64,000 nt of DNA, taken from positions 2,914,396 to 2,978,395 of the forward strand of contig CP091241.1 in assembly GCA_027627685.1 (NCBI GenBank), given 5' to 3'. Below are positions 34,049-43,733 of the stretch, in pieces. The stretch is from Hyphomonadaceae bacterium ML37. GTDB taxonomy: Bacteria; Pseudomonadota; Alphaproteobacteria; Caulobacterales; Maricaulaceae. Positions within the stretch are counted from its first letter, which is position 1; each line of letters begins with the position of its first letter. A model generated the notes under the pieces. That model worked only from the letters and a program-made list of their open reading frames with translations. It searched no databases and was not told the DNA's origin. A program made the translations under genes and the position numbers.

Positions 34049-34486
34049 TCAATCCGACGTCAGCTTCAGACCCTCCAGCGCCGCGCGCTGGGCGGGCGGG
34101 ATCTCCACCGCGCCATTGTCATCGGTGACAACCAGCACGGTTTCGCACGTGCCGACGCATTGCCCGTTCTGGAACAGGGCGAGCGCGATGGTGTAGCTCG
34201 ACCGGCCGATATGGCTGACGCCCGCCGCCACCTCGATATCGCCGGGATAGTGCGCCTCGGCCAGATAGGCGATGTGCACGTCGGCGATCAGCATGCGCAG
34301 CCCGCTCTCATGGCGCATCTCAAGCGGGAAGGCGGCGCGGTTGAGGCAGGCGCGGCCCTCTTCGTAGAATGAGCCCAAGGCCACATTGTTGAGATGGCCC
34401 AGCGTGTCCAGATCACGAAAGCGCGACGGCACGATGACCGAGACCGGATAGGTCTCTCGGGTCAGGCGGAAGGCGTCAGGTTTCAT
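34049..34486 (-). CDS. Acyl-CoA thioesterase, 4HBT/FabZ hot-dog fold
   Basis: Hot-dog thioesterase of 145 aa: F-R-D-L-D-T-L-G-H-L-N-N at residues 23-34 is the 4-hydroxybenzoyl-CoA thioesterase-type active-site segment (Asp and H-x-N), followed by F-Y-E-E-G-R. The frame is open far upstream, but the ATG at 34486 gives the usual family length. No strong ribosome site is present. Hydrolyses an acyl-CoA; chain specificity cannot be told. Divergent from the lipoprotein esterase gene. Confidence 0.83.
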   Translation of the reverse strand: MKPDAFRLTRETYPVSVIVPSRFRDLDTLGHLNNVALGSFYEEGRACLNRAAFPLEMRHESGLRMLIADVHIAYLAEAHYPGDIEVAAGVSHIGRSSYTIALALFQNGQCVGTCETVLVVTDDNGAVEIPPAQRAALEGLKLTSD

Positions 34487-34633
34487 CTCGAAAGTCCGGG
34501 CGGCTGAGGTGAGCGGGCCACGCCTTATGCCGTTCGCACGTCTTGTGGCCAAGCCCGGCTTGCCGTGAGCGCGCGGTGCGCCATACTCCCTTCCCGATGA
34601 GGTCCGCGCCGGACCTGAAGGGGGGACTTGCCC

Positions 34634-36352
34634 ATGATGCGCACCATCACCGCCATGCTCGTCCTGAGCGCGCTTGTGTCCGGCTGTGCCGGAGGCCCTG
34701 AGACGCCGGTGGCGGATGCGGCGACGCAGCGCACCATCGCGCAAGGCCAGATCATCGGCTTTACCCGCGAAGACGCGATTGACGGCGCCAGCGCCCATAT
34801 CTGGCAGGGCGTACCCTTCGCTGCGGCGCCGCAGGGCGATCTGCGCTGGCGCGCGCCCAGGCCCGCCCCGGCGTGGGAGGGTGTGCGCGAGGCGCTGGCC
34901 CATCCCGATCCCTGTCCGCAGGTGGCCAACGCCCTGTCGGCGGCGGCCAGCGGGGTGAGCCCGGGCGATCTGATCGGATCGGAAGACTGCCTTCAGATGG
35001 ACATCTACGCGCCTGCCGGCGCCGGTCCGGACAGCGCGGCCCTGCCTGTGATGGTGTGGATTCATGGCGGCTCAAACGTCTGGGGCCATGCCAGCCAGTA
35101 TGACGGCGCGGCGCTGGCGGCGGCTGAAAATGTGGTGGTGGCGGTGGTGCAGTACCGGCTGGGGCCCTTGGGCTTTTTCGCTCATCCGCTGATCGAGGCC
35201 GACGCGCAGACGCCCGAGGACGCGGCGGCCAATTTCGCCCTGCTGGACCTGATCGCGGCGCTGGACTGGGTGCAGGACAATATCGCCCAGTTTGGCGGCG
35301 ATGCGTCGCGCGTGACGATTTTCGGCGAAAGCGCGGGCGGTCATAATGTGGCGGGCCTGTTGGGCTCGCCGCTGGCCTCGGGCCTGTTTCACCGGGCGAT
35401 CATCCAGTCGGGCAGCTTCACCTCGATGACCTTGGAAGACGCGCAATCGGCTGCGGAGAACAACGCGCTGGACGCCGCGTCCCGCTTCGCCGGGGACGGC
35501 GCAGACGCGAATGCCGTGCGCGGCGCGGACCTCGCGGACATATACCGGGCCTATGGCGGCGGCGGGCCGCTGGGTGATCTGCCACGCATGATCGCCGACG
35601 GGGTGAGCCTGCCGCGCGACGGGCTGATCGGGGCGTTCGCGCGCGCCGACGGGTTCAACGCCGTGCCGCTGATCACCGGCACCAATCGGGATGAAACCAA
35701 GCTGTTCAACGCCTTTGTCGAGACCCTCACCCGCCGGCGGCTGGGCGTGTTGTTCAGCCCGCGCGATCCGGATTTCTATGATGCGCTGTCAGACTATCAG
35801 GGCCGGATGTGGCGCGTGCGGGCGGTGGATGAGCCGGCGGCCACCATGCGCGCGGGCGGACATGACGCCATCTGGGCCTACCGGTTTGACTGGGATGAAG
35901 GCGGATCATTCCTGACCATGGACCTCTCACGCGTGCTGGGCGCCGCCCATGCCATGGAAATCCCGTTCATCTTCAACAATTTCGACTTCTTCGGCCAGAT
36001 TGATCCCATCCTGTTCAACCGCCGCAATCGCGACGGCCGCGAGGCGCTGGCCGGATCCATGGGCGCTTATTGGGCGGCGTTTGCGCGCGATGGCGCACCG
36101 GGCGATGCGGGCGGGCCGGATTGGCCAATGTTCGAAGCCGACGGCCCCCTGATGCGCTTTGACACGCCGCAGGATGGCGGACCGGCGCTGATGCGCGGCG
36201 CCGACACGCGCGCCGCCATTATCGACGATCTGGGGCAGGACCCGCGCCTAGACGCCGAGCAGCGCTGCCAGATCGCCCGCGCGCTGGGCTTTTGGGGTGA
36301 AGAGGCGGGGGCGGAAATTCTCGGCGGCCTGGGGTGTGAGGAAGAAGCCTAA
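34634..36352 (+). CDS. Lipoprotein carboxylesterase, type B
   Basis: Alpha/beta-hydrolase of 572 aa in the carboxylesterase/cholinesterase family. The nucleophile elbow is F-G-E-S-A-G-G, the oxyanion region is W-I-H-G-G-S-N, and the acid lies near T-N-R-D-E-T. The N-terminus carries a signal peptide with lipobox L-V-S-G-C (Cys about residue 19), so it is exported and lipid-anchored, which is unusual for this family. GGGGGG lies a few bases before the ATG at 34634. It ends overlapping the convergent malic enzyme stop by 4 bp. Confidence 0.85.
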   Translation: MMRTITAMLVLSALVSGCAGGPETPVADAATQRTIAQGQIIGFTREDAIDGASAHIWQGVPFAAAPQGDLRWRAPRPAPAWEGVREALAHPDPCPQVANALSAAASGVSPGDLIGSEDCLQMDIYAPAGAGPDSAALPVMVWIHGGSNVWGHASQYDGAALAAAENVVVAVVQYRLGPLGFFAHPLIEADAQTPEDAAANFALLDLIAALDWVQDNIAQFGGDASRVTIFGESAGGHNVAGLLGSPLASGLFHRAIIQSGSFTSMTLEDAQSAAENNALDAASRFAGDGADANAVRGADLADIYRAYGGGGPLGDLPRMIADGVSLPRDGLIGAFARADGFNAVPLITGTNRDETKLFNAFVETLTRRRLGVLFSPRDPDFYDALSDYQGRMWRVRAVDEPAATMRAGGHDAIWAYRFDWDEGGSFLTMDLSRVLGAAHAMEIPFIFNNFDFFGQIDPILFNRRNRDGREALAGSMGAYWAAFARDGAPGDAGGPDWPMFEADGPLMRFDTPQDGGPALMRGADTRAAIIDDLGQDPRLDAEQRCQIARALGFWGEEAGAEILGGLGCEEEA

Positions 36353-38646
36353 CCCTCCGCCGCCTCCACGCTGTCAGCCGCCTCGCGCGACAGATCGTGG
36401 GCGGCCAGCGCGGCCAGGGTGAGGATGTCGGAAACGCCCGCGCCCAGGCGCGCGATCTGCACCGGCTTTTCCATGCCCAGGAGCATGGGCCCCAGCACCG
36501 TGGCGCCGCCCGCTGCACCCATCAGCTTGGTGGCGATGGAGGCCGAATGGATGGCCGGCATGATCAGGATATTGGCCGGGCCGGACAGGCGCGAGAACGG
36601 GTAGAGTCGGCGGTGGTCGGGGTCGAGGGCCACATCGGCGTTGAGCTCGCCCTCATATTCGAAATCGATCTCGCGCTGATCCATGAGGCGCACCGCCTCG
36701 ATCACCTTCTCGGCCCGGTCGCCCGCCGGATTGCCGAAGGTGGAATAGGACAGGAAGGCCACGCGCGGCGTGACGCCGAACCGGCGCGCGGCGGCCGCCG
36801 TCTCCACCGCCATATCGGCCAGCGCCTCGGGCGAGGGAAACTCGGTGACGCTGGTGTCGGCGATGAACAGCGTGCGTCCGCGCGACAGCAGCACGCTCAT
36901 CCCCATCACCCGCTCACCCGGCGCGGCGTCGAGCGCCAGGCGCACATCGTCCAGCGCCTGGGCGTAATTGCGCGTGGCGCCCGTGACCATGCCGTCGGCC
37001 TGGCCCAGCGCCACCATGCAGGCGGAGAAGATATTGCGGTCATTATTCACAAGGCGCGTCACGTCGCGGCGCAGATAGCCCCGGCGCTGCAGGCGCGCAA
37101 ACAGCCAGTCGGCATAGTCGGCGTTATGGTCGGACAGGCGCGCATTGATGATCTCGATGGCGTCAGACGGCACGCCCAGAAGGCGCATATTGGCGTGCAC
37201 CAGCTCCTCGCGGCCGATCAGGATGGCCCGGCCCAGATCCTGGTTCTGGAAGGCGAAGGCGGCGCGGATCACCGCCGACTCCTCGCCTTCAGCGAACACG
37301 ATGGTCTTGCGCGGGCGTGAGCGGATCTCATCCTGAATGCCCTGAAGGATCGCGGCGGTGGGATCGAGCCGGCGGGCCAGCGAGGCCTTGTAGCTGACCA
37401 TGTCCGGGATGGGCCGGCGCGCCACGCCGGTATCCATCGCGGCTTTCGCCACATAGGGCGGCACGTGGCTGATCAGACGCGGGTCGAAGGGGGCGGGGAT
37501 GATGTAATCCTTGCCGAAGGTGGGCCGGGCGCCGTGATAGGCGGCGGCGACCTCGTCGGGCACGTCCTCGCGCGCCAGCTCGGCCAGCGCCATCACGGCG
37601 GCGATCTTCATCTCCTCATTGATGGTCTTGGCGCGCACATCCAGCGCGCCGCGAAAGATGTAGGGGAAGCCCAAAACGTTATTGACCTGGTTGGGATAGT
37701 CCGACCGGCCCGTGGCCATGATGGCGTCAGCGCGCACCGCGCGCACGTCTTCGGGCGTGATCTCCGGATCGGGATTGGCCATGGCGAAGATGATGGGATT
37801 GGCGGCCATGGATTTGACCATGTCCTGATCCACCGCGCCCTTCACCGACAGGCCGATGAAACAGTCCGCGCCGGCCAGAGCCTCGGCCAGGGTGCGCGCA
37901 TCGGTGTCGGCGGCGTGGGCCGATTTCCACTGGCTCATGCCTTGCGTGCGGCCCTTGTAGATGACGCCTTTGGAGTCGCACAAAATCGCGTTGTCATGGG
38001 CCACGCCCATGGCCTTGATCAGCTCCAGCACCGCGATGCCCGCCGCGCCCGCGCCATTGACCACGACTTTCAGGTCCTTGATCTCGCGCCCGGTCAGTTC
38101 GCAGGCATTGATGATGCCGGCCGCGGTGATGATGGCGGTGCCGTGCTGGTCATCGTGAAAGACGGGGATATCCAGCGCCTCGCGCAGGCGCTGCTCGATG
38201 ATGAAGCACTCGGGGCCCTTGATGTCTTCCAGATTGATGCCGCCGAACGTATTGCCGAACCGGCGCACGCATTCCACGAAGGCGTCAGGATCGTTTTCCT
38301 CCACCTCGATATCGATGGCGTCCACATCGGCGAAGCGCTTGAACAGGACCGCCTTGCCTTCCATCACCGGCTTGGAGGCCGCCGCGCCCAGATCGCCCAG
38401 GCCCAGAATGGCGGTCCCGTTGGAGATCACCGCCACCATATTGCCCTTGGAGGTGTAGTCGTAGACCGCGTCCGGATCGGCCGCGATCGCCTTGACCGGC
38501 GCCGCCACGCCGGGCGAATAGGCCAGCGACAGATCGCGCTGGGTCGCCATGGGCTTGGTGGGTTGGAGCGCGATCTTGCCGGGCGTGGGATAGCGGTGGA
38601 AGTTCAGCGCTTCCTCATCATCCACGCGGGGGCGGCGGTCGGTCAT
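36349..38646 (-). CDS. maeB: NADP-dependent malic enzyme with phosphotransacetylase-like domain
   Basis: MaeB-type malic enzyme of 765 aa converting malate to pyruvate with NADPH production. The N-terminal part (1-430) has Y-S-P-G-V-A-A-P, N-G-T-A-I-L-G-L-G-D-L-G and F-H-D-D-Q-H-G-T-A, the family signatures; the C-terminal part (about 440-765) is a phosphotransacetylase-like domain thought to sense acetyl-CoA. The ATG at 38646 has AGGAA 9-13 bases before it and is preferred over the in-frame GTG 7 codons earlier. Divergent from mutS. Confidence 0.93.
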   Translation of the reverse strand: MTDRRPRVDDEEALNFHRYPTPGKIALQPTKPMATQRDLSLAYSPGVAAPVKAIAADPDAVYDYTSKGNMVAVISNGTAILGLGDLGAAASKPVMEGKAVLFKRFADVDAIDIEVEENDPDAFVECVRRFGNTFGGINLEDIKGPECFIIEQRLREALDIPVFHDDQHGTAIITAAGIINACELTGREIKDLKVVVNGAGAAGIAVLELIKAMGVAHDNAILCDSKGVIYKGRTQGMSQWKSAHAADTDARTLAEALAGADCFIGLSVKGAVDQDMVKSMAANPIIFAMANPDPEITPEDVRAVRADAIMATGRSDYPNQVNNVLGFPYIFRGALDVRAKTINEEMKIAAVMALAELAREDVPDEVAAAYHGARPTFGKDYIIPAPFDPRLISHVPPYVAKAAMDTGVARRPIPDMVSYKASLARRLDPTAAILQGIQDEIRSRPRKTIVFAEGEESAVIRAAFAFQNQDLGRAILIGREELVHANMRLLGVPSDAIEIINARLSDHNADYADWLFARLQRRGYLRRDVTRLVNNDRNIFSACMVALGQADGMVTGATRNYAQALDDVRLALDAAPGERVMGMSVLLSRGRTLFIADTSVTEFPSPEALADMAVETAAAARRFGVTPRVAFLSYSTFGNPAGDRAEKVIEAVRLMDQREIDFEYEGELNADVALDPDHRRLYPFSRLSGPANILIMPAIHSASIATKLMGAAGGATVLGPMLLGMEKPVQIARLGAGVSDILTLAALAAHDLSREAADSVEAAEG

Positions 38647-38779
38647 GGCGGGGTGTTCCTGGGTCACAAATCGGGCGGCGGGACCGCTAACCTACAAGGT
38701 TCGGGCGCGGCGGCAAACTCGCTGTCAGGCCGCGGGATGAGGCCTTGCTCCGCGCCCGCGCACGGGTAATTTGCGCACG

Positions 38780-41464
38780 ATGAACCGTCCGGCTGATCCT
38801 GACACGCTGATGCAGCGCGCCTTCCCCACGCCAGAGGGGGCCACGCCCATGATGGTGCAGTTTCTGGAGCTGCGGGCGCAGGCGCCGGCCGAGGCGCTCT
38901 TGTTCTACCGCATGGGCGATTTCTACGAGCTGTTCTTCGATGACGCCGTGCGCGCCGCCGAGGCGCTGGACATCGCCCTGACCAAGCGCGGCGAGCATCA
39001 GGGCGAGCCCATCCCCATGTGCGGCGTGCCGGTGCATCACGCCCAGAGCTATCTGTCGCGCCTGATCAAGGCGGGCTTCAAGGTCGCCGTGGGCGAGCAG
39101 ATCGAGGACCCGGCGGAAGCCAAGAAGCGCGGCGCCAAATCGGTGGTGCGCCGGGCCATCACGCGCATCGTCACCCCGGGCACGCTGACAGAAGAAGACC
39201 TGCTGGACGCGCGCAGCGCCAACCGCATCGCGTCGCTGGCCCGTCTGGCCGACGGCACGCGGGCGCTGGCCTGGGCCGATGTTACGGACGGTACATTCGC
39301 GTCCACAGCGCTCAGCACAGATGACGCGCTGGAGGCCGAGCTGGCGGCGCTGAACCCGTCAGAGCTTCTGTGTGCGGACGAGGATGCGCGCCTGGCCGCC
39401 ACCCTGGCCCCGTCCGCCGCGATCACGTCGCGCGCGCGGGCCAAGTTCGATGCGGGCGCCGGGGAGCGCCGGCTCAAGCAGCGCTTCGAGGTGCAGAGCC
39501 TGGAGGCGTTCGGCGATTTCAGCCGCGCGCAGATCGCGGCGCTGGGCGCGCTGCTCGACTATCTGGAACTCTCGCAAGCCGGCGCGCCCGCCCGCCTGAC
39601 GCCGCCCCGGTCCGAACGCGCTGGCGGGGTGATGGCGATTGATCCGGCGGCCCGCGCCAGCCTGGAGATCGAGCGCACCCTGCAGGGCGCGCGCAAGGGC
39701 TCCCTCATTGACGCCATCGACCGGACCGTCACTGCGCCAGGCGCCCGCCTGCTGGCCGAACGCCTCGCCCGCCCATCCATGGACGCTGTCGAGATCAACG
39801 CGCGGCTGGACGCCGTGGCCTGGTTCGCCGGGGACCGGGCCGTGCGCGCCAGCGTGCGCGAGCGCCTGAAGGCCGCCGGGGACCCGGCGCGCTGCCTGAC
39901 CCGGCTCTTGCTGGGTCGCGGCGGACCGCGCGATCTGGCCCAGCTGGCCCGCGCCCTGAAGGAAGGCGAGCGCCTGATCGCAGCCTTTGCCAAGGATCGT
40001 CTGGCCAACCCGCCCGCCAGCCTTGCCGCCGCGCTGGACGCGCTGTCGCTGGCGGCGCGGCCCGAGCTGGCGGCGCTTGTGGCCGACGCCGAGCGTGCCC
40101 TGGCGCCTGAACCGCCCCTCATGGCACGCGATGGCGGCTTCATCGCGCCGGGCTGGTCAGCCGCGCTGGATGAGGCGCGCAGCCTGCGCGACCAGTCGCG
40201 GCGTGTGGTGGCGGGCCTGCAGAAAACCTATGCCGATCAGACCGGCGTGGCGGGCCTGAAGGTCAAGCACAACAATGTTCTGGGCTATTTCATTGAGGTC
40301 ACGGCGCGACATGGCGATGCGCTGATGGGCGACCATGCCTTCATCCACCGCCAGACCATGGCCAATGCGGTGCGCTTCTCCACCCCTGAGCTGGGCGAGC
40401 TGGAAGCCAAAATCGCCCAGGCCGGCGAGCGCGCTCTGGCCATGGAGCTGGAGACGTTTGAAGCCTTCCGCGCGCGGGTCGAGGCCGAAGCCCACGCCAT
40501 CCGCGCCGCAGCGTCCGCGCTGGCGGCGCTGGATCTGGCCGCTGCGAACGCCGAGTGGGCGGCCGAAAGCGGCGCCTCGCGGCCCGTGGTCGATGACAGT
40601 TTCGCCTTCGAGGTCGAGGGCGGGCGCCATCCTGTCGTCGAAGCCGCGCTGGCGCGCGGCGGAGAGGGGCGCTTCACGCCCAATGCCTGCGCGCTGGATG
40701 GCGCGGGCAAGACCCATCCGCGCCTGATGCTGGTCACCGGGCCCAACATGGCGGGCAAATCCACCTTCCTGCGCCAGAATGCGCTGATCGCGGTGATGGC
40801 GCAGGCGGGGTTGTATGTCCCCGCCAGCAAGGCCCGCATCGGCCTGGTGGACCGGCTGTTCTCGCGCGTGGGCGCGGCGGATGATCTGTCGCGCGGGCGC
40901 TCCACCTTCATGGCCGAGATGATCGAGACCGCCGCCATCCTCAACCAGGCCGGCCCGCGCGCCCTGGTCATTCTGGACGAGATCGGGCGCGGCACGGCCA
41001 CGTTTGACGGCCTGTCCATCGCCTGGGCCGCAGTGGAGCATTTGCACGCCGTCAATACCTGCCGCGCCCTGTTCGCCACCCATTATCACGAGCTGACCCG
41101 CCTGGTGGACGCGCTGGAAGCGGCAGGCAATTGCTCGCTGCGCGCCAAGGAATGGAAGGGCGAGCTGGTGTTCCTGCACGAGGTCCAGCCCGGCCCCGCC
41201 GACCGCTCCTATGGCGTGGAGGTTGCCCGCCGCGCCGGCCTGCCCTCTGCCGCCGTGGCCCGCGCCCGCGAGATTCTCGACCGGCTGGAATCTGACGGCG
41301 CGCCCGCGGCGGCGCTGGCCGACCTGCCCCTCTTCTCCGCCAAGCCCCCTGCCCCGGCGGTAAAGCCCAGCGCCGTGGAAGAGCGCCTCAAATCCGTCGA
41401 CCCCGACGGCCTCAGCCCGAAAGACGCGCTGGAGCTGATCTATGCGCTCAAGGGGATGGTTTAG
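38780..41464 (+). CDS. mutS: DNA mismatch repair protein MutS
   Basis: Mismatch sensor of 894 aa. The mismatch-binding motif is G-D-F-Y-E-L-F (residues near 45), the Walker A is [10 protein letters not shown], Walker B is [12 protein letters not shown], and the C-terminal dimer interface helix-turn-helix is present. The start at 38780 follows alignment of N-terminal residues (M-N-R-P) and lies in a 133-bp divergent gap with maeB. Length is typical of full MutS. Confidence 0.97.
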   Translation: MNRPADPDTLMQRAFPTPEGATPMMVQFLELRAQAPAEALLFYRMGDFYELFFDDAVRAAEALDIALTKRGEHQGEPIPMCGVPVHHAQSYLSRLIKAGFKVAVGEQIEDPAEAKKRGAKSVVRRAITRIVTPGTLTEEDLLDARSANRIASLARLADGTRALAWADVTDGTFASTALSTDDALEAELAALNPSELLCADEDARLAATLAPSAAITSRARAKFDAGAGERRLKQRFEVQSLEAFGDFSRAQIAALGALLDYLELSQAGAPARLTPPRSERAGGVMAIDPAARASLEIERTLQGARKGSLIDAIDRTVTAPGARLLAERLARPSMDAVEINARLDAVAWFAGDRAVRASVRERLKAAGDPARCLTRLLLGRGGPRDLAQLARALKEGERLIAAFAKDRLANPPASLAAALDALSLAARPELAALVADAERALAPEPPLMARDGGFIAPGWSAALDEARSLRDQSRRVVAGLQKTYADQTGVAGLKVKHNNVLGYFIEVTARHGDALMGDHAFIHRQTMANAVRFSTPELGELEAKIAQAGERALAMELETFEAFRARVEAEAHAIRAAASALAALDLAAANAEWAAESGASRPVVDDSFAFEVEGGRHPVVEAALARGGEGRFTPNACALDGAGKTHPRLMLVTGPNMAGKSTFLRQNALIAVMAQAGLYVPASKARIGLVDRLFSRVGAADDLSRGRSTFMAEMIETAAILNQAGPRALVILDEIGRGTATFDGLSIAWAAVEHLHAVNTCRALFATHYHELTRLVDALEAAGNCSLRAKEWKGELVFLHEVQPGPADRSYGVEVARRAGLPSAAVARAREILDRLESDGAPAAALADLPLFSAKPPAPAVKPSAVEERLKSVDPDGLSPKDALELIYALKGMV

Positions 41465-41528
41465 AGAGCGCTCGACAGGGGCGCTGACTCGCGCTTGACT
41501 TCTGCCGGGCTTGGTAAGGGGGGCGCGT

Positions 41529-43733
41529 ATGGTGAGACTGCGTCAGCTGTTTGAGGAAGCTGCGGGCAGCGGGTGCCTCGCCATGGCAGGTCTGGTGCCT
41601 GATGGCGGGATTGCGCTGGCGGGCGCGGGCCTGATCCTCGCCTTCAGGAGCCGGTTCAAGGATGCCGACCAGCGTGCGCTGGAAGCCGCGGTCAATGGCG
41701 TGGTGCGGCGGGCGCGTGACGAGCTGGTGCTGTTCTACCGCCCGGGCGGCGAGGAATGGGAGCAGATCCTTGAGGAGAATGACGCGCGCCGGGTGGTGAT
41801 GGAGCATGTGCGCTTTGTCCTGCCCGCGCGCCAGCGGATCATCGAGACCGGGTTTGACATCGAGGTGCTGACCGCCGAGACAGTCGCGCGGCTGGCCGAA
41901 AGCGCGGGCGCCGGCGCTGATTTCAGCAATCCGGAGAGCCGGGCCGGCGCGATCGCCCGCGCCCATGTGCGCGCGCTTCTGACGGCGCTGGAAGCCGAGC
42001 GGGGGTTCCTGGCCGCCCTGTCGCCGGGCCTGACGCTGGAAATCGCGCGCGATGTGAAAGCGATGCGCGAGGATCTGCGCGCGCTGGCCGATCAGGTGTC
42101 CGCCGACCGGCAGGTGCCGGTGGAGACGCTGCGCACCATCGCGCGCAGCTTTGACCGCAGCCTGCGCGGCGAGTGGACAAGGGACGACCTGATCGACTTC
42201 CTCCAGGACAAGGCGGAGGAATACCGCGAGCTCACCCGCAGCATCGACCGCGGACGCAATGTCTCGCCCGAGATCACCCGCCTGCGCGATCAGGCGAAAG
42301 CCCGGCTGGACGCGGGCGAGCTCGAGGCTGCGCGCGGCCTGCTCAGGCAGGCGCGCGAGGCGCAGACCCGGCTGCGCGAGGAACAGGAGGCCGAAGCCGC
42401 CCGGGCGCGCGCCGAAGAGGCCGAGCTGCTGACCGAGGAGGCGCAGGCGGCGGCGCTGGCGCTGGATTACGGGGCGGCGGGCGATCTCTATCTGCAGGCG
42501 GTGGAATTGACGGGCCGGGACGGCGCTCATGCGGCGGCGGCGCAGGCGGTGCGCGCGGCGGGCAGCCTGGTGGACGGGGCTGAACGCATCGGAGACGCGA
42601 GGGGGCTGGAGGCGGCGGCGGCGCTGTTTGAGGCGAGCTTGGCGTTGAGGCCGAAAGACGCCGCTGCGCAAGACTGGGCCGGGGTGCAGAATGATCTGGG
42701 CATTGTCCTGCGCGTGCTGGGCGGATGGCGCGGCGATGACGCCCTGCTGGCGCGCGCGGCGCAGGCTTTTGAGGCCGCCCTTGCCGTGCGCACGCGCGAC
42801 GCCGCTCCTGACCAGTGGGCCATGACGCTGAACAATCAGGGCGGCGTGTTCCAGGCGCTGGGCGAACGGCGCGGCGATGAGGTGATGTTGCAGCGCGGGG
42901 TGGACGCCTATGAGGCCGCGCTGACCGTGCGCACGCGCGAGGCCGCCCCGGCGGACTGGGCGATGACGCAGAATAATCTGGGCGCCGTGCTGCGCGCGCT
43001 GGGCGAGCGGCGCGGCGACGAGGCGATGCTGGAGCGGGCGATCGAGGCCCATGAGACCGCCCTCGCCCTGCACAGCGCCGGCGACCGGCCCGCCGGCCGG
43101 GCCAAGGCGCAGACCAATCTCGCCAACGCCCTGTGGACGCTGGGCCTGCAGCGCCGCGACGGCGCCCTTCTGGAGCGCGCCATCGCCGCCCATGAGGCCG
43201 CCCTGACCGTGCGCACGCGCGAGGCCGCGCCGGCCGACTGGGCCATGACCCAGATCAATCTGGGCGGCGCGCTGGTGATGCTGGGCCTGTGGCGCGAGGA
43301 CGAGGCGCTGATCGAGCGGGCGGTGGCGGCGTTTGAAGGCGCGCTGAGCGTGCGCCCCCGCGAGACCGCCCCGGCGGACTGGGCGCTGGCGCAGAGCAAT
43401 CTGGGCGGCGCGCTGAACGCTCTGGGCGCGCGGCGCGGCGATGAAGCCCTGCTGGAGCGCGCGGTGGCCGCCTTCGAGGCTGCGCTGAGCGTGCGAACCC
43501 GCGAGGCCGCGCCGGTGGACTGGGCCATGACCCAGAACAATCTCGGCAACGCCCTGCAGGCGCTGGGCGCCGGCCGGCGCGACCCGGCCCTCATCGAGCG
43601 CGCCATCGCCGCGATCGACGCCGCAGCCGAAGCGCTCGACGCCGCCGGCCACGCCGCCTACGCGGCTACGGCGCGGAGTAATCGAGACAGGGCGCAGGTG
43701 ACGCTGGAGGAGGTGCGCGACCAGACCCCCTAA
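41529..43733 (+). CDS. TPR repeat protein with N-terminal membrane-associated and coiled-coil region
   Basis: Protein of 734 aa without a recognised enzyme domain. Residues 15-40 form a hydrophobic segment (I-A-L-A-G-A-G-L-I-L-A-F), about 40-270 is helical, and 265-330 is Ala/Glu/Arg-rich and probably a coiled coil. From about 378 to 707 there are seven 47-residue TPR-like repeats with W-A-M-T-Q-N-N-L-G and A-A-L-x-V-R-T-R-E-A-A-P. GGGGGG precedes the ATG at 41529. It lies between mutS and a convergent methyltransferase gene. Function unknown: it could be a scaffold or a sensor. Confidence 0.75.
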   Translation: MVRLRQLFEEAAGSGCLAMAGLVPDGGIALAGAGLILAFRSRFKDADQRALEAAVNGVVRRARDELVLFYRPGGEEWEQILEENDARRVVMEHVRFVLPARQRIIETGFDIEVLTAETVARLAESAGAGADFSNPESRAGAIARAHVRALLTALEAERGFLAALSPGLTLEIARDVKAMREDLRALADQVSADRQVPVETLRTIARSFDRSLRGEWTRDDLIDFLQDKAEEYRELTRSIDRGRNVSPEITRLRDQAKARLDAGELEAARGLLRQAREAQTRLREEQEAEAARARAEEAELLTEEAQAAALALDYGAAGDLYLQAVELTGRDGAHAAAAQAVRAAGSLVDGAERIGDARGLEAAAALFEASLALRPKDAAAQDWAGVQNDLGIVLRVLGGWRGDDALLARAAQAFEAALAVRTRDAAPDQWAMTLNNQGGVFQALGERRGDEVMLQRGVDAYEAALTVRTREAAPADWAMTQNNLGAVLRALGERRGDEAMLERAIEAHETALALHSAGDRPAGRAKAQTNLANALWTLGLQRRDGALLERAIAAHEAALTVRTREAAPADWAMTQINLGGALVMLGLWREDEALIERAVAAFEGALSVRPRETAPADWALAQSNLGGALNALGARRGDEALLERAVAAFEAALSVRTREAAPVDWAMTQNNLGNALQALGAGRRDPALIERAIAAIDAAAEALDAAGHAAYAATARSNRDRAQVTLEEVRDQTP
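42660..43646 (+). repeat. Seven 141-bp coding repeats (47-residue TPR-like units)
   Basis: Units start at about residues 378, 425, 472, 519, 566, 613 and 660 of the TPR protein, each 47 codons. The ends of units 2 and 4 (A-L-T-V-R-T-R-E followed by A-A-P-A-D-W-A-M-T-Q) are identical in protein sequence and close in DNA. The similarity is high enough for recombination to change copy number. Confidence 0.75.

Noticed and set aside
42660-43646. Regular 141-bp repeats considered as a CRISPR-like or satellite array
   Set aside because: The repeats are contiguous, in frame and encode TPR-like helices; there are no spacers.
41448-43652. 734-codon minus-strand frame opposite the TPR gene
   Set aside because: Its repetitive Arg/His/Gly-rich content mirrors the plus-strand repeats; the plus-strand frame has TPR signatures and a ribosome site.
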